64,000 nt of DNA. Origin: Saccopteryx bilineata (Eukaryota; Chordata; Mammalia; Chiroptera; Emballonuridae). The stretch covers positions 203,175,847-203,239,846 of the forward strand of contig NC_089495.1 in the NCBI RefSeq assembly GCF_036850765.1, given 5' to 3'. Made by a program: the position numbers and the translations under genes. Of the stretch, positions 30,264-51,330 are shown in pieces. The notes below the pieces were generated by a model. That model saw only the letters and a list, made by a program, of their open reading frames with translations. It was not told the origin of the DNA and ran no database searches. Within the stretch, counting starts at the first letter, position 1. Every line of letters starts with the position of its first letter.

Positions 30264-32121
30264 AATTAAGTTCAAGATAGAGTCTACTCTACTCTTAACC
30301 AAGTCCCCCTGAAGTAGCGTAAGTTATGTAACCACTTAAGAGTTTGTGTTTTACTGATATATGACAATCACTCCAACACTCAGTGACTTACAATAATCAT
30401 TTGATTGTCACCCCTCGTGGTGCTAGGCTTTGACAGGGGTCTGTGAGGCAGTTCTTACTGAGCTGTCATTCAGACTGTGGTCGGGCCGTAGTCATCTCAC
30501 GGCTTCCTCACTAACGCCTGGCAGCGGACACTGGCTGTCAGCTGGAACATGCACACCTGGCCTCTCCACGGGCCCCGGCTTCTTCATAGCGTGGTGGCTG
30601 GGTCCTAAGACACAGAAGTGCAGACTGCTGGGAGACGGGGCAGCATCCCCGTTCCCGTATCTATTGATTAGTCAGAGTCCAGAGGAAAGGCAAGGGGTAG
30701 ACAGAGATACTACTTGTCGACAGGGTTGTTTAGAGCCTCTACATTTATAAAATCTATAAAATGGGCATAACCACACAATGAAGACATGTCATTTCTGTCA
30801 ACCCAAGCCTCCTTTAAGTGTAAAATGTGCCTTTTACATAGCAGACACTCAGGAAGTGGCTTACTGTCACTATGCAATAATTTTAGAATGAAGAATGTGG
30901 CCATGGGCGAAGAGATTTTCATTTAACCAATGTTAAGCAATGGCCCAACTGGGACTGAAACGCAGGACACCTGGCTAGCTTTGGCCCTGCTCTACCTTCT
31001 GTATTTCTGTGGTCTCATTAACCAGCCCACTAGGTTGTATAAAATGAACTTATGGGACAGTGTACGACCTGGCCAGAGTTGGCTAATACACGACACATAC
31101 GCACACTCCAACTCCTTGCCAATAAAAAAAAGGCAAACCATCATGTTACTATTTCCTAATAGTAAATCTAAAAACTCAAAAAGCACTCGAGCAGCTGCTA
31201 ATAAATGTTTTGAAGCAGCAAGTGAAATGAGGCCTGAAATAGACTAAAAAATTATTACCATATTCTGAAGCTCTTCAAATTAAGCGAAGTTTGGGTGTGG
31301 CCATGTGACTTGCTTTGGCCGATTGAACCTTATAAACACGACACAAGCAGGAGCTTGAAGAACACATGCACGTGTGTATGGGGCTTACCCTGTTTGGCCT
31401 GACAGGTGCTGGAAGTGTGTGACTCCGTTGCCAGTTGCCCAGACAACCATTTGATGAGCGAGGCTACCTGGGACCAACCAGCCCTCAGGCGATCGCTCAG
31501 CTGTACAAACTCAGAAGCTAATAGATGTTTATGAAAGGTACTCAACTGCAGGGTAGTTGTCATATAACAGTTAATCCCTGGTCTACGCTAACCTTTCATA
31601 CAGGTGAGGAACCGAGACCTACTGAGGAAAAAGACTTGCTTAGGGTCAGTCCAGTCAACCCACTGACTACGATACTCCTTCAAGATGGCTGCTGGAATCA
31701 CAAGTGAGGTTTCGGTTCAGATCCTGAAAACATCTATTGGTCCTCTGGACACATTTCTTCACATCTCTTTGGTTTTCAGAGGTTAGACAGAAAAATGGAA
31801 ACTGCTGAGCAATGGAACGGGAGACGACCCTCCTGGCCCCAGACATGGAGATGGCAGGCATGTGTATGCAGTGTTTCATGGTTATGAACCTCCCACCATA
31901 GGGGACACGATAACTATGCCCTGGGTGCCAGAACGGGGATCCTCTTCTCTGTCCAGGATGTGGTCTGGTGTCATGGTGATCAGGCAGGGCCTCTGGGGAC
32001 AGCACATGCTTCCTGCCCTGAAATGGGTCTTTCCTGCTTTTCTCACAGCTCTCTATACCCGACATCCTACAGAAGCCCACAGCCCCTGCTGTTCTATCTT
32101 TCTCCCAAACTCTAAAAAGTG

Positions 32122-32466
32122 CTGGCCCTGGCCGGCTGGCTCGTCGGTAGAGCGTTGGCCTGGCATGTGGAGGTCCTGGATTCAATTTCCGGCCAGGGCA
32201 CACAGGAGAAGCACGCATCTGCTTCTCCAGCCCTCCCCCTCTCCTTTCTCTGTCTCTCTCTTCCCCTCCTGTGGCCAAGGCTCCACAGGTGCAAAGTTGG
32301 CCGGGGCACTGAGGATGGCTCCATGGCCTCCGCCTCAGGCACTAAAATGGCTCAGATTGCACCGGAGCAACACCCCAGAGGGGCTGAGCATCGCCCCCTG
32401 GTGGGCATGCCAGAGTCTGTCTCTCTGCCTCCCCACTTCTCACTTTGGAAAAATACAAAAAAAAAA
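32122..32466 (+). repeat. SINE type C
   Basis: Full type C, TSD AAAAAGTG (32114-32121, 32467-32474). Intact CTCF-like core on the minus strand at 32393-32404. It lies about 0.9 kb beyond the RALY poly(A) site. Confidence 0.92.
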
Positions 32467-33384
32467 AAAAAGTGTCTCAGTCAAGTACTACCGAGTAGAA
32501 CCTTACAGAGTCTAGGAATGATTACAGTGCCCTGAGCACACAGCCCCCGGCTTTGGGAACACAGTAATACAGTGCCAGCCCTCAGGGTGAGGCTCACCGG
32601 GCTCCAGAGCCCCTTCTTTGAACTTGGTCCGAGCTCCAGTACAGGGCAGTGGTTCCCCAGCTTACACGGTGCGGACATGAACACCCACCCAGGTGCGCAA
32701 GCAGATCTGCTGAGCGAGGCTCTGGCCTTCGGAGTGTGAAGGACTTCTTTTATGTGGCTACGGTGTAAGGTTTGTGTGTGTGGTGACAAAAGACCAGGCG
32801 GCAAGCAGGGTCATGTACCCCATATTCAGGAGCTGGCGTTTTGTTCTGATGGTGAGAAGATAGTGGGAAAGGGGTTTACACAGGGAAAGAACATGACTCA
32901 GAAATAATACCGTGGTGGCCAGTGAGACATGGGGCAGGGAGAAGCTGCAGACTGGGGGGCTGGTGAGAGGACCAAGTCCACGTGGAGAACCACCGTGTCC
33001 TAAACCAGGACAGAGAGAGGGAGGAGATGGCGGGTCTGGAATCACTGAGAGCTGAGAACGGCCAGATGTGCTGAGGAACGAGGCTTGCACCTACTACTGC
33101 CTGACCAAGTAAGTCACAATCACCTGGCACTTCAGCCACCAAGGTGCTCTCATGAGCACTGGCATATCAGACCTTGCCCAACAATCCTACTGGCCATTTT
33201 TATCGCCACTTTAGCTGTGAAGATTAAAGCCCAGGTGGGTCAGTATTAGGCACCCCAGGCAACAGTCCCTAACAAGTAAGAATGAAGGAGGAAACAGAAG
33301 GAGTATAGCAGATTTGCTTTCTGGCTGGGCACGAGTGCCAGGGTACCCTCATGAGAAAACACAAACCATCCCAGCTCAGAGCAA

Positions 33385-41736
<8,352 letters not shown>

Positions 41737-41934
41737 TTAGCTAAATGGGTTTTTTGTGCCTTCCTACACCCCACCATCCCATAGCATCCAGCTCCCCATT
41801 TTTGCTCATCTTACTGGCTACTGAGCTCACGCCTGGTGCTTCACATATATTCCCTCATTTGGTACTGACAAGCAGAAACAGAACGCACACTCAGAGATCA
41901 CAAAACTAGTGAATGGCAAGGCTAGGATTTAAAC

Positions 41935-42106
41935 CAGGGGTCTCAAACTCGCGGCCCATGGGCCGCATGCGACCCGCCGAACAATTCAGTGTGGCCCGCA
42001 GACTAATCCACAGGCTTACTTAATTTTATCCAAAATATTTTGAACTTCGTGGATTAGTCTGTGAGCTGCACAAAATGGCCCGCGGGCCGCAAGTTTGACA
42101 CCCCTG
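41935..42106. mobile_element. hAT-like non-autonomous element (172 bp)
   Basis: Ends CAGGGGTCTCAAACT and AGTTTGACACCCCTG are inverted repeats. Perfect 8-bp TSD ATTTAAAC (41927-41934, 42107-42114), with TA in the centre. No transposase. The interior is a near-palindrome with GACTAATCCAC / GTGGATTAGTC arms, so it could fold into a long hairpin. Confidence 0.93.
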
Positions 42107-42140
42107 ATTTAAACCCTAGCTTGCTTGATTCCAATTCTTT

Positions 42141-42499
42141 TTATTTTTATTTTATTTTTTTTTGTATTTTCCGAAGTGAGAAGTGGGGAGGAGGGTTCTC
42201 TCAGACAGACAGACTCCTGCGTGCACCCAACCCGGATCCACCAGGGCATGCCCACGAGGGGGCAATGCTCTGTCCTCTGGGGCGTTGCTCCCTTGTGGCC
42301 GGAGCCATTCTAGCGCCTGAGACAGAGGCCATAGAGCCATCCTCAGCACCCAGGCCAACTTTGCTCCAATGGAGCCTTGGCTGAGGGAGGGGAAGAGAGA
42401 GACAGAGAGGAAGGAAAGGGGGAAGAGTGGAGAAGTAGATGGGTGCTTCTCCTGTATGTCCTGGCTGATGGTCTACTGCTGAGCTAACCGGCCAGGGCC
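42141..42499 (-). repeat. SINE type C
   Basis: Reverse type C with a perfect TSD TCCAATTCTTT (42130-42140, 42500-42510). It lost about 25 bases near the B box, and the CTCF-like core is changed (CCACGAGGGGGC). Confidence 0.93.
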
Positions 42500-43083
42500 T
42501 CCAATTCTTTCTAAACTCACTCCTGCATCATCTCAAATGTTAACATCCCACACAAGATCTAAATCTGAAGACACTCCAGAGCTTTTCTTCTGCTCCTTCG
42601 ATGTAGAACTGTGGCCCAAAAGTCACATGGTTAATCGCAAATACTGCACAGTCCAGAACAATACCATATTATGAAAACTGCTCAACCTGATCATAGCTAT
42701 GGCTGTCTCGACTGATACCCGCCATTTTGAAAGTAAGTCTTACTCAACATTCAGTGTGGGCCTGGTCTTCTGCTCACTGGCATATGCCTATCCCATGACC
42801 CTATAAGTATTATCATTATTATCATTCATATTTTACCAGAAACAGACTTCAGTAAGTTCATTAACTTGCCAGAAATGACCACTCAAACCCAGGTCAGTTA
42901 GTCCCTAAAGCGCATTTCTTTCAAACTTATCACTGTCCTTCCCAGCGCTATAGCCAATTTCAATACTGCAATAAGTCAGCATATTTACTTGAGAATTGTT
43001 CTTATATAAATTTTTTAGAGCTAATTATTTTTATACTTCTTCAAATGTTCCCTTTGCCAGAGATGAGACTGTATCTATTCTTT

Positions 43084-43310
43084 TTTTTTCTAATTTTTTT
43101 CTAATTTTTTCATTTTAGAGAGGAGAAAGAAAGGGAGAGAGAGAGACAGAGAGGGAGAGAGAGAGGAGAGAGACAGAGAGAGAAGGTGGGGAGGAGCTGG
43201 AAGCATCAACTCCCATATGTGTCTTGACCAGGCAAGCCCAGGGTTTCGAACCGGCGACCTCAGCATTTCCAGGTCGACGCTTTATCCGCTGCGCCACCAC
43301 AGGCCAGGCT
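43084..43310 (-). repeat. SINE type A
   Basis: Reverse type A with a (GA)n tract. Perfect 12-bp TSD TATCTATTCTTT (43072-43083, 43311-43322). Confidence 0.93.
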
Positions 43311-43993
43311 TATCTATTCTTTGATCTCTACACTTTGGCGATGTCTTTCGCCCGAAAGGGCAGTATAAATCTCTCCTACCCGCTTCCTGGAGAGGTTACA
43401 TCTGGCACAGGCTCCAGAGTGGAAGGGAAAAATGAGGCTCGATTTCAATAGGAAAGGTCTAATGTTAAACCCTGGCATTTACATTTCTTGGTCCAGTCTT
43501 TGCTCACTAGCATAAATGAACTCCTTTTCAGAGAATGCCTATATCAATACCCTACCGTATAGCTATTTCAGGTGCTAAAGACCTCCACGAAGCCATATGT
43601 ACAAAACTCTCACCAGCATAAGCTAACCACAAACTCTTGCCTATTTGTCTAATATTTTTGGGCAGAATGAGCTTCTTTTTAGTGAAATGGAGAAGAGCTA
43701 AGTATAAGCTCGGAAATACATCTCTTTTGTCCCATAGGGTAAGAGTCTTGTCTCCACAATTCTCCCAGCCTGGAAACTGGCATGTTCTCACCAGCAGGTG
43801 GCACTGTTTGCATGTGAACCATCGGCTGGACCTGAGCATTCTGGAGAACCTGACCCCAGGGTGGTCTTGTAGTAGCTCCAAGGATATGGTGGGTAAGAGT
43901 GCCATCCCAGGTAAGGAAACCTGAGAGGGGACTGCTATTAATGAAGGGGCTGGGGTAAACTTCGAAACTGGCCTGGGAGGAACAGGCTCTTTT

Positions 43994-44283
43994 TTGTTTT
44001 GCTTTTTTTGTGACAGAGACAGACAGCGACACAGAGAGACAGAGTGAGGGACAGACAGACAGGAAGGAAGAGAGATGAGAAGCATCAAATTTTTATTGCG
44101 GCACCTTAGTTGTTCATTGATTGCTTTCTCACATGTGCCTTGACCGTGGGCCTTCAGCAGTCTGAGTAACCCCTTGCTCAAGCCAGCGATCTTGGGCTCA
44201 AGCTGGTGACCTCGGGGTTTCGAACCTGGGTCCTCTGCATCCCTGTCAGATGCTCTATCCACTGTGCCACCGCCTGGTCAGGC
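43994..44283 (-). repeat. SINE type B
   Basis: Reverse type B ending GCCACCGCCTGGTCAGGC. TSD CAGGCTCTTTT / CAGACTCTTTT. Confidence 0.9.
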
Positions 44284-44533
44284 CAGACTCTTTTATTACT
44301 GTTTTTCCTTCTGCATCAAACCCTCAATGTTTATTAAGCAGTGTGGGACACAACAGAGACCCATTACACTGTCCACATGCAGCAGGAAGTGCTCATTCAT
44401 GGGTTCTCCAAGGCTCACAGTTGGATGACAAGCCACTCTCAATGGTTAATTCCTTGTCCACCTGTGGGTATACAAGAAGCTTGTGGGATAATCAGATAAC
44501 TCTTAGTTGGTTCAGCTCAAAATCATAGTTTTT

Positions 44534-44892
44534 GCCTGACCAGGCGGTGGCGCAGTAGATAAAGCGTTGGCCTGGGACAGAGGATCCAGGTTCAAAACCT
44601 CGCGGTCGCTGGCTACAGCATGGACTCATTTGGCTTGAACACAGGCTCACCTGGCCTGAGTGTGGGGTCATAGAGCGCAAAGGTCACTGGCTTGAAGTCC
44701 AAGGTTGCTGGCTTGAGCAAGGGGGTCACTGGCTTGGCTAGAGCGCCATCCCGCGGTCAAGGTACATATGAGAAAGCAATCAGCGAACAACTAAGGTGCT
44801 GCCACAAAGAATTGATGCTTTTCATCTCTCTCCCTTCCTGGCTGTCTGTCCCTGTCTGTCTCACGCTTGCTCTCTCTTGCTTAAAAAAAAAA
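44534..44892 (+). repeat. SINE type B
   Basis: Head GCCTGACCAGGCGGTGGCGC, the full body, and tail CTCTCCCTTCCTGGCTGTCT ending in an A run. Confidence 0.9.
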
Positions 44893-45826
44893 ATTATGTC
44901 TTGGCCCACGGAGATGCTATCTGCGTTGACTGGAGGGAACCAACCAGGCCTGTGGTGTGAACGCATATAGAAAGAGGAGGGGGGATTATGGCTCAGAGAT
45001 CTGTTGACGACTGCTGGCTCTGCCAATGATCTGGTTTCCTGAGACCTCTCTGCCAGAAAGAAGCCTCTAATACCACTAAGCAGAAAGTACTGCTAAGCAC
45101 CTGTGCCTGGTACAATAGTGGAATCAGAACTCACTGGCTGGCTGGTGAGCAAAGCATCTTTGGCTTTGGCCCTGACTCTACCCAGTCTTTTCTCTAATTA
45201 CCTGGGGTTTGGACAATGTACATAAAAGACTTGCAAACTTGTGAAGCTCTTTACAGAATCTAATAATTACTCTGACTGGTTCAACTTTTGTTCTACTGCC
45301 ATTGTGGGCCCATTCCTGATGAGGGTCAAGCTCAGAAGGTCAGTTTTCTGACCTGTCGAGAAGAGATCCAGGAAGTGTATGTGTCCACCCTGGGTGAGGA
45401 ATGGGCAGAGCAGAGGACAGATGCCCACCTGAAGCGTATTCCACGCACTCAAACCCTCCGCTCCCCATTTAAACAGCTTCCGATCTGCGTTCAATGCCCG
45501 CACACTCTGTGGAGGAAGGCTGTGCTGCGGCTGTGTGTACTCCCTAAGTCCCTGGGAGGCCTCTGGGGAGGAGGCATGGAAAAACTCGTGTCTACATCCA
45601 TGTCCATGAAGCTCCTTATGGGGGGAGGGGGTTGGGGGGGGGGGAATGGACAGAAAGCATGCCCAGACTAACTCTCCCAGAACTGCCAGGCAGTTCTGTA
45701 CAGAATTCCAAATAGCCAAGAATTCTAAATTCAGACACGATTTTCCAGTTTGTTACGAACATAACAATTTGTTAGATTCACTTATAACTTCCCAGTTTGT
45801 ACTATTGCTTTGCCTTGCAGAATTTA

Positions 45827-46167
45827 TTTATTTAATTTTTTTACAGGGACAGAGAGAGAGTCAAGAGAGAGAGAGCTAGGGACAGACAGACAGGAACGGA
45901 GAGAGATGAGAAGCATCAATCATCAGTTTTTCGTTGCGACACCTTAGTTGTTCATTGATTGCTTTCTCATATGTGCCTTGACCACGGGCCTTCAGCAGAC
46001 CGAGTAACCCCTTGCTCGAGCCAGTGACCTTGGGTCCAAGCTGGTGAGCTTTTTGCTCAAACCAGGTGAGCCCGCGCTCAAGCTGGTGACCTCGGGGACT
46101 CGAACCTGGGTCCTTCCGCATCCCAGTCCGACGTTCTATCCACTGTGCCATCGCCTAGTCAGGCCAC
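45827..46167 (-). repeat. SINE type B
   Basis: Reverse type B with a perfect 14-bp TSD CCTTGCAGAATTTA (45813-45826, 46168-46181). Confidence 0.93.
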
Positions 46168-46644
46168 CCTTGCAGAATTTAGAAACAGGCCTGACAAACC
46201 TGGGGTACAGTAAGTGCTCAGTAAGTGTTAGGGGGGCAGAGGTGAGAATAATATCCCAGGAAGTGAGGTGATAAGGGCTATCTATGGCCCTGCCTTCAGT
46301 GGTGGGGAGACCACTGGGGGTTGAGGTCCCAGGTACTTTTTCCAGTCTCTGACCCAAACACCCCTCTCCACAGACTAACCACCCCAACTTAATCTTTCCC
46401 ATGTAACTCTTTTCCGGCTCTTCCAGGCTTCCCCCTAGCCTAGAGTGGGGGCCCTAGAAAATACTGACATCCTATTCAGCAGAAGTTGCTTGACTTGAAA
46501 AGTTATTTCCCCCTCTGGGCTAAGCTCTGCCTCACAGATTAGCTGTATAATTGAGAGCAAGGTGTCTACAGTCCCTGGAGATGTGACACTTAGGAGAGAT
46601 GGGTCAAGGGACTGTTATTGGTTGTGGTGGTAGAGAGAGGAGGG

Positions 46645-46680
46645 AGACGGGGGGGGGGGGGGGGGGGGGGGGGGGAGGAG
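46645..46680. repeat. Long poly-G run
   Basis: A run of 20-30 consecutive G inside a GGGAGA-rich patch. The length of such runs is unreliable in assemblies. Confidence 0.8.
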
Positions 46681-47319
46681 GAGAATTCGACTTGTTCCCA
46701 AGGACTTTTGCAATGCCACATTAGCAGGGACCTTAGTGAGCATGGAGTTTAAATGCCCCCACTCTGAGGAACAGAGAGGAGTGGACTTGGCCGGGATGCC
46801 ACAGCCCGTGAGCAGTAGGGCCAAGAACCACACGGGTCCTCTAAGTGTAGGGTACTTATATTCCACCTTTCCTTTTGGGCTGGTACAACAAGAGCCAGGA
46901 CAATGAAGAGCTGGGAGGGAGGAGTCTAGATACACTATGTTTGAGAAAACCAGGAACTGGCTCCCAGGTAAATGTATACACCCTTTCCTGCTGGAAAAAC
47001 AACTTCTGCAGAAAAGCTGGGCCCTTAAACTAATTAAAACCCACCAGGACACAGGCTTTGAAATGCAATTTACAGCTCAAAAGGATGAGCTAGCTTCTCT
47101 GGGATAACAGAAATAAAAAAAATTTGGCAAAACCCAGTAATTTTCCCCAGTTGAAACATTTCAGATGGAAGATAGATATGCTTTGGAAGATAAGAGCCAA
47201 GCCTAAACATGGGGTGAAATGACAGGAGTTTGTAAAGGTAGAAAAGCGCTAAAAGGTACCTCCCTCCCTGAACTTCAGGTAAATGAGATCCCCAGAGGGC
47301 CTTCCCTGTAAGAATAGCT

Positions 47320-47500
47320 TCTAATTACGAAGTGCCAACAATGAGTCAGAGACTATATATTTCACCTTTTTTAATCCTCACAATAGCCCTATGAGGAGGT
47401 ATTTTATGTAGGGACACGGAGGCTCAGAGGCAGAAGAACTGATTAATAGAGCAAAGCAGAGCTGGAATCAGTCTGTTTAACTCCAAAAACCTATGCAGAG
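47320..47500 (+). repeat. MIR
   Basis: CACAATAGCCCTATGAGGAG, GGCTCAGAGGCAGAAGAACT and CAGAGCTGGAATCAG: MIR core and 3' part. Confidence 0.7.
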
Positions 47501-47545
47501 ATACTTTGGCTGCTTCTTCCTATGGGAGAATGTGTCACCCTAGGC

Positions 47546-47834
47546 CAGGGGTCCTCAAACTTTTTACACAGGGGGCCAGTTCACTGTCCCTCAGACAATT
47601 GGAGGGCCGGACCATAAAAAAAACTATGAACAAATCCCTATGCACACTGCACATCTTATTTTAAAGTAAAAAAACAAAACGGGAACAAATACAATATTTA
47701 AAATAAAGAACAAGTAAATTTAAATCAACAAACTGACCAGTATTTCAATGGGAACTATGCTCCTCTCACTGACCACCAATGAAAGAGGTGCCCCTTCCGG
47801 AAGTGCGGCGGGGGCCGTAGTTTGGGGACCCCTG
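47546..47834. mobile_element. hAT-like non-autonomous element (289 bp)
   Basis: Ends CAGGGGTCCTCAAACT and TAGTTTGGGGACCCCTG. Perfect 8-bp TSD CCCTAGGC (47538-47545, 47835-47842). Same family as the 62753-63110 copy, but with an internal deletion near its right end. Confidence 0.95.
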
Positions 47835-47949
47835 CCCTAGGCCAGTCACCCCGTCTCCTTGGTCCTTATCCCTTCCCTTTTTCTACTTTAAATGCCTCAC
47901 ACCTGCACAGGATTTTAGAGAACAAATCTAGTTTTGCTGGTCCCTTTTA

Positions 47950-48277
47950 TTTTTTTATTTTTTTTTACAGAGACAGAGAGTCAGAGAGAGGGATAGACAG
48001 GGACAGACAGAAACGGAGAGAGATGAGAAGCATCCATCATTAGTTTTTTGTTGCGACACCTTAGTTGTTCATTGATTGCTTTCTCATATGTGCCTTGACC
48101 GAGGAGGCTACAGCAGACTGAGTAACCCCTTGCTTGAGCCAGCGACCTTGTGAGCTCTGCTCAAACCAGATGAGCCTGCGCTCAAGCTGGCGACCTCGGG
48201 GTCTCGAACCTGGGTCCTCTGCATCCCAGTCCGACGCTCTATCCACTGCACCACTGCACCACTGCCTGGTCAGGCTT
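47950..48277 (-). repeat. SINE type B
   Basis: Reverse type B with a small duplication (GCACCACTGCACCACTGC) near its head. TSD CTGGTCCCTTTTA / CTGGCCCCTTTTA. Confidence 0.9.
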
Positions 48278-48309
48278 CTGGCCCCTTTTAGAGATTAAAA
48301 TGCTGAGGA

Positions 48310-48614
48310 TGGCCCTGGCCGGTTGTTCTGTGGATATAGAGCGTCGGCCTGGCGTGCGGACATCCCAGGTTCCATCCCTGGTCAGGGTACACACGAGAAG
48401 CAACCACCTGCTTCTCCTCCCTCTCCCTTCTCTCTCTCTTCCCCTCTCGCAGCCAGTGGCTCATTGGTTCGAGGGTCAGCCCTGGGCACTGAGGATAGCT
48501 TGGTTGAGAGTATGGCCTCAGATGGGTGTTTCTGGGCGGATCCAGTCAGGGTGCATGCAGGAGTCTATCTATCTCCCCTCCTCTCTCACTTAAAGAAAGA
48601 AAAAATAAATAAAA
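48310..48614 (+). repeat. SINE type C2
   Basis: GGCCCTGGCCGGTTGTTCTG head, B box GGTTCCATCCC, and end CTCTCTCACTTAAAG. It matches the 5533-5835 copy rather than standard type C and lacks the CTCF-like core. Worn TSD AATGCTGAGGAT / AAAGCTGAAGAT. Confidence 0.85.
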
Positions 48615-48826
48615 AGCTGAAGATCAGTGACTTCATTAAGGTCACCCAGCTAGTGAAGAAAGGATCTAGAGGACTTGAACCCAGGCTTTCTGTTCAACAT
48701 TCACATGCCACTGTCTCAGAACGCCGCTCTTCCTGCTCTGCCAAGCCTCCCAGCACTGGATCTCTTTCTCTTGAAATGCTCATTTCAAGAGGAGCTGCTG
48801 TTTGTTCTTGGTCCTAACATTTCACC

Positions 48827-48862
48827 ACCGCCGCCGCCACCACCCACACACACACACACACG
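48827..48862. repeat. (CCG)n and (CA)n simple repeats
   Basis: CCACCGCCGCCGCCACCACC followed at once by a CA dinucleotide run. Confidence 0.85.
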
Positions 48863-51330
48863 CAGTGCTATTTAGAACTTGTCTGGGACAGTCCTGCTGG
48901 ATACCTCAGGCCTTATTTTCCAGCATGGGATTGAGGGTCGCATCAGCCTGTGGCCGGACCTCTGTCCTTAAATAACCCCGGGGACATCTGGGCAGTTTTA
49001 AAGGAAACAGCTATCAGAGACTGAGGAGGCTATTTCTGAAGAAAGTCAAGCAATTAAACTGATCAATGCCCAGGGCCTCCACGGTCCATAGGCTCCTGGT
49101 TACCTGGAGCCCAGGGATAACATAACATCTATTAATCTCAAACTCACTGGGCCCCCGTTCATTAGCATTGCCAAAATGATCATTACTGGCCAGACAAGAC
49201 TAATTTTCCAAGTAATGTTTTTTAGTTCCTAACCATTCCCATTCTCATCAGAAACCCCAGCTTGAGCATTCTGCGTACTGGGGGACCCTGGGATGGTGGG
49301 GGTATAAGGGCACAGGCGACAGGTCCAGGGAATTTGGACCCAGCTCTCCTGTTATTAGTCATGGGCCTGTGACAGTTATGTCTTTTCTCTGAGTCTTATC
49401 ATCCTTATTCCAAAAACAAATAATGTTTTTCGTGATTACCTTTCAGATCTGATATAAAAATCAAAGAAGCTAATCAGTGTGAAGGTGTTATGCTGCATCT
49501 ATAACATACTATGAAAGAACAGGGGATTGCACCTATCTCTAGTATTACCCAGCTCCTTGCTCTTTTGTTCATTCAACAAACATTTCAGGCATATTCTCCT
49601 CTGTGCTGGCACAGTAGAGATGCTGAAAACAGTGCTCATGGGCCTTGTCCTCCACTTGCTTTTCAAGAAAACCCTCTCCACCCTCTCCCTAGGAACCTGA
49701 TTCGTGACTGTTTCTTAATAACAAAGGAAAAATGCACAGGACCCGGCAGAAGCAGCAGTGACTCTGGAGTCAGACAGGACTGAGTTCCAATCCCAGCCCT
49801 GTAACTTAGGAGATGTAACCTAGGACACGTCTCAAACTCACTCGGTGTCTCAATGCCTCAACTACAATGGAAATTATACCAGCCTCCCAGGATCAGGGTA
49901 GGGATTAGAGGTGTCGTGTATAAAATGCCCAGTATAATGGCTGGGACCAGTAGGTATTTATGCAAGAAACTCCAATGTCCTACGCCCTTTGAAAACAGAG
50001 ACGCTCCCCATTCCAGCCCTCATTTTCTTCCCCCATGTTCCCACAACGTTCCCCACTTCACCTGAGAATAAGGGACTCAGGGGGTAGGAGGTCTCTGCAC
50101 GCTCTCTCCCTTGTCCTAGTATTTGGCGCCAACCATAGAAACTTCATAAAGCCCCCCCCCCCCCCAGCCTGTCAAATCAGGCAGGTATGGGACTGAGAGA
50201 GGAACGAATACTGGCTGGAAGGAGTCCCAGGCCTTGCTGAGCCGTGGACTCAACCCTTGGCTGTGACTATGAGTTCTCTAGTCCCATACTATATAATATT
50301 GGTATCAGCATCCAGTAGGCCCAGAGCAAAGACCCCAAAGCAGAAGCAGAAGGCAGAACTAGGACCTTAGTCATCTCTCCCCACAGTGTGGTCTAGGTAC
50401 CTATACCCTACCTTCCCTGCATCTCGTACCCTAACTCCACCCAACCGGGGCCTTAGGCAAAGGCTTAGCATCCATGATAAGTGGCCCTTATAGCAAGGGG
50501 GAGAAAGGTAACAAGGAGTGGGTAGGTTCAACTTTGGGCCTACTATCCCCAATAGCAATTAAAGTTAGGGACCCACAAATGATTGTCAATCTCTTTTTTT
50601 TTCCTTTTTGCCCAAGAAGTCATCCAAGTATCTACCTACCCATTCAATCGTAATTACAAATATCCAAATACTCACTGGCTAACTATGGGCCAAGTGTTGA
50701 TTAACAAATGAATTATTCATTCATCCATCCAGCTACTGGTCTCGTACCTGATCTCATGAACTCCCAGTCCAGTAGGGGACACTCACCATGGCCACAATGT
50801 ACATGTGACCTGGGCTGGAGTCCACTGCCCAGAAGGAGCCCAATGCAAAACAGCCTGGATATCAGAGGAGGGGTAGGGTCATCACAGAAGGCTTTACAAA
50901 AAGAGAGCCTGTTTAAGATGAATTCCTATTGTTGGTGACATGGGAAAGGTGAATCCTGGCAGATGGAATTCTAGGAACAATGTATAAAACATTTCCCTTT
51001 CTCCTCTTTGTTCCTTTTATTCTTCCTCTTGGTTCATTAAAATAGCATTTTCTTAGTGCTGTCGCCTCTTCCCTTGATAACTGCATACTAATTCTTGTCT
51101 AGAGGGGAACAAGAAGGGAACACACAATTTCATATGTACTGTGTTGGAAGCTTTACAGGCGTAATCTCCCATAATCTTGATCACAGCCTAATGAGAGATT
51201 AGTAGTATCATCTTCATTCTACAGATGAAGAAACCTCGGCTCAGAAAAGTTAGATAATTTTTCCAGTCATATTAAGTGGCATGATTAGGATAAAAGAACC
51301 CCAAGCTTGCCTATTCTAAAGCCCATGCTG

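Larger units (their letters stand above)
24440..33380. other. Intergenic region between EIF2S2 and RALY 3' ends
   Basis: About 9 kb separating the two convergent genes. It holds one MIR (26400-26630), four type C SINEs and three type B SINEs. No open frame here looks like a gene: the longest ones lie within or across SINEs. The unique stretches 24440-25750, 28130-29100 and 30270-32100 show nothing I can recognise. Confidence 0.8.
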
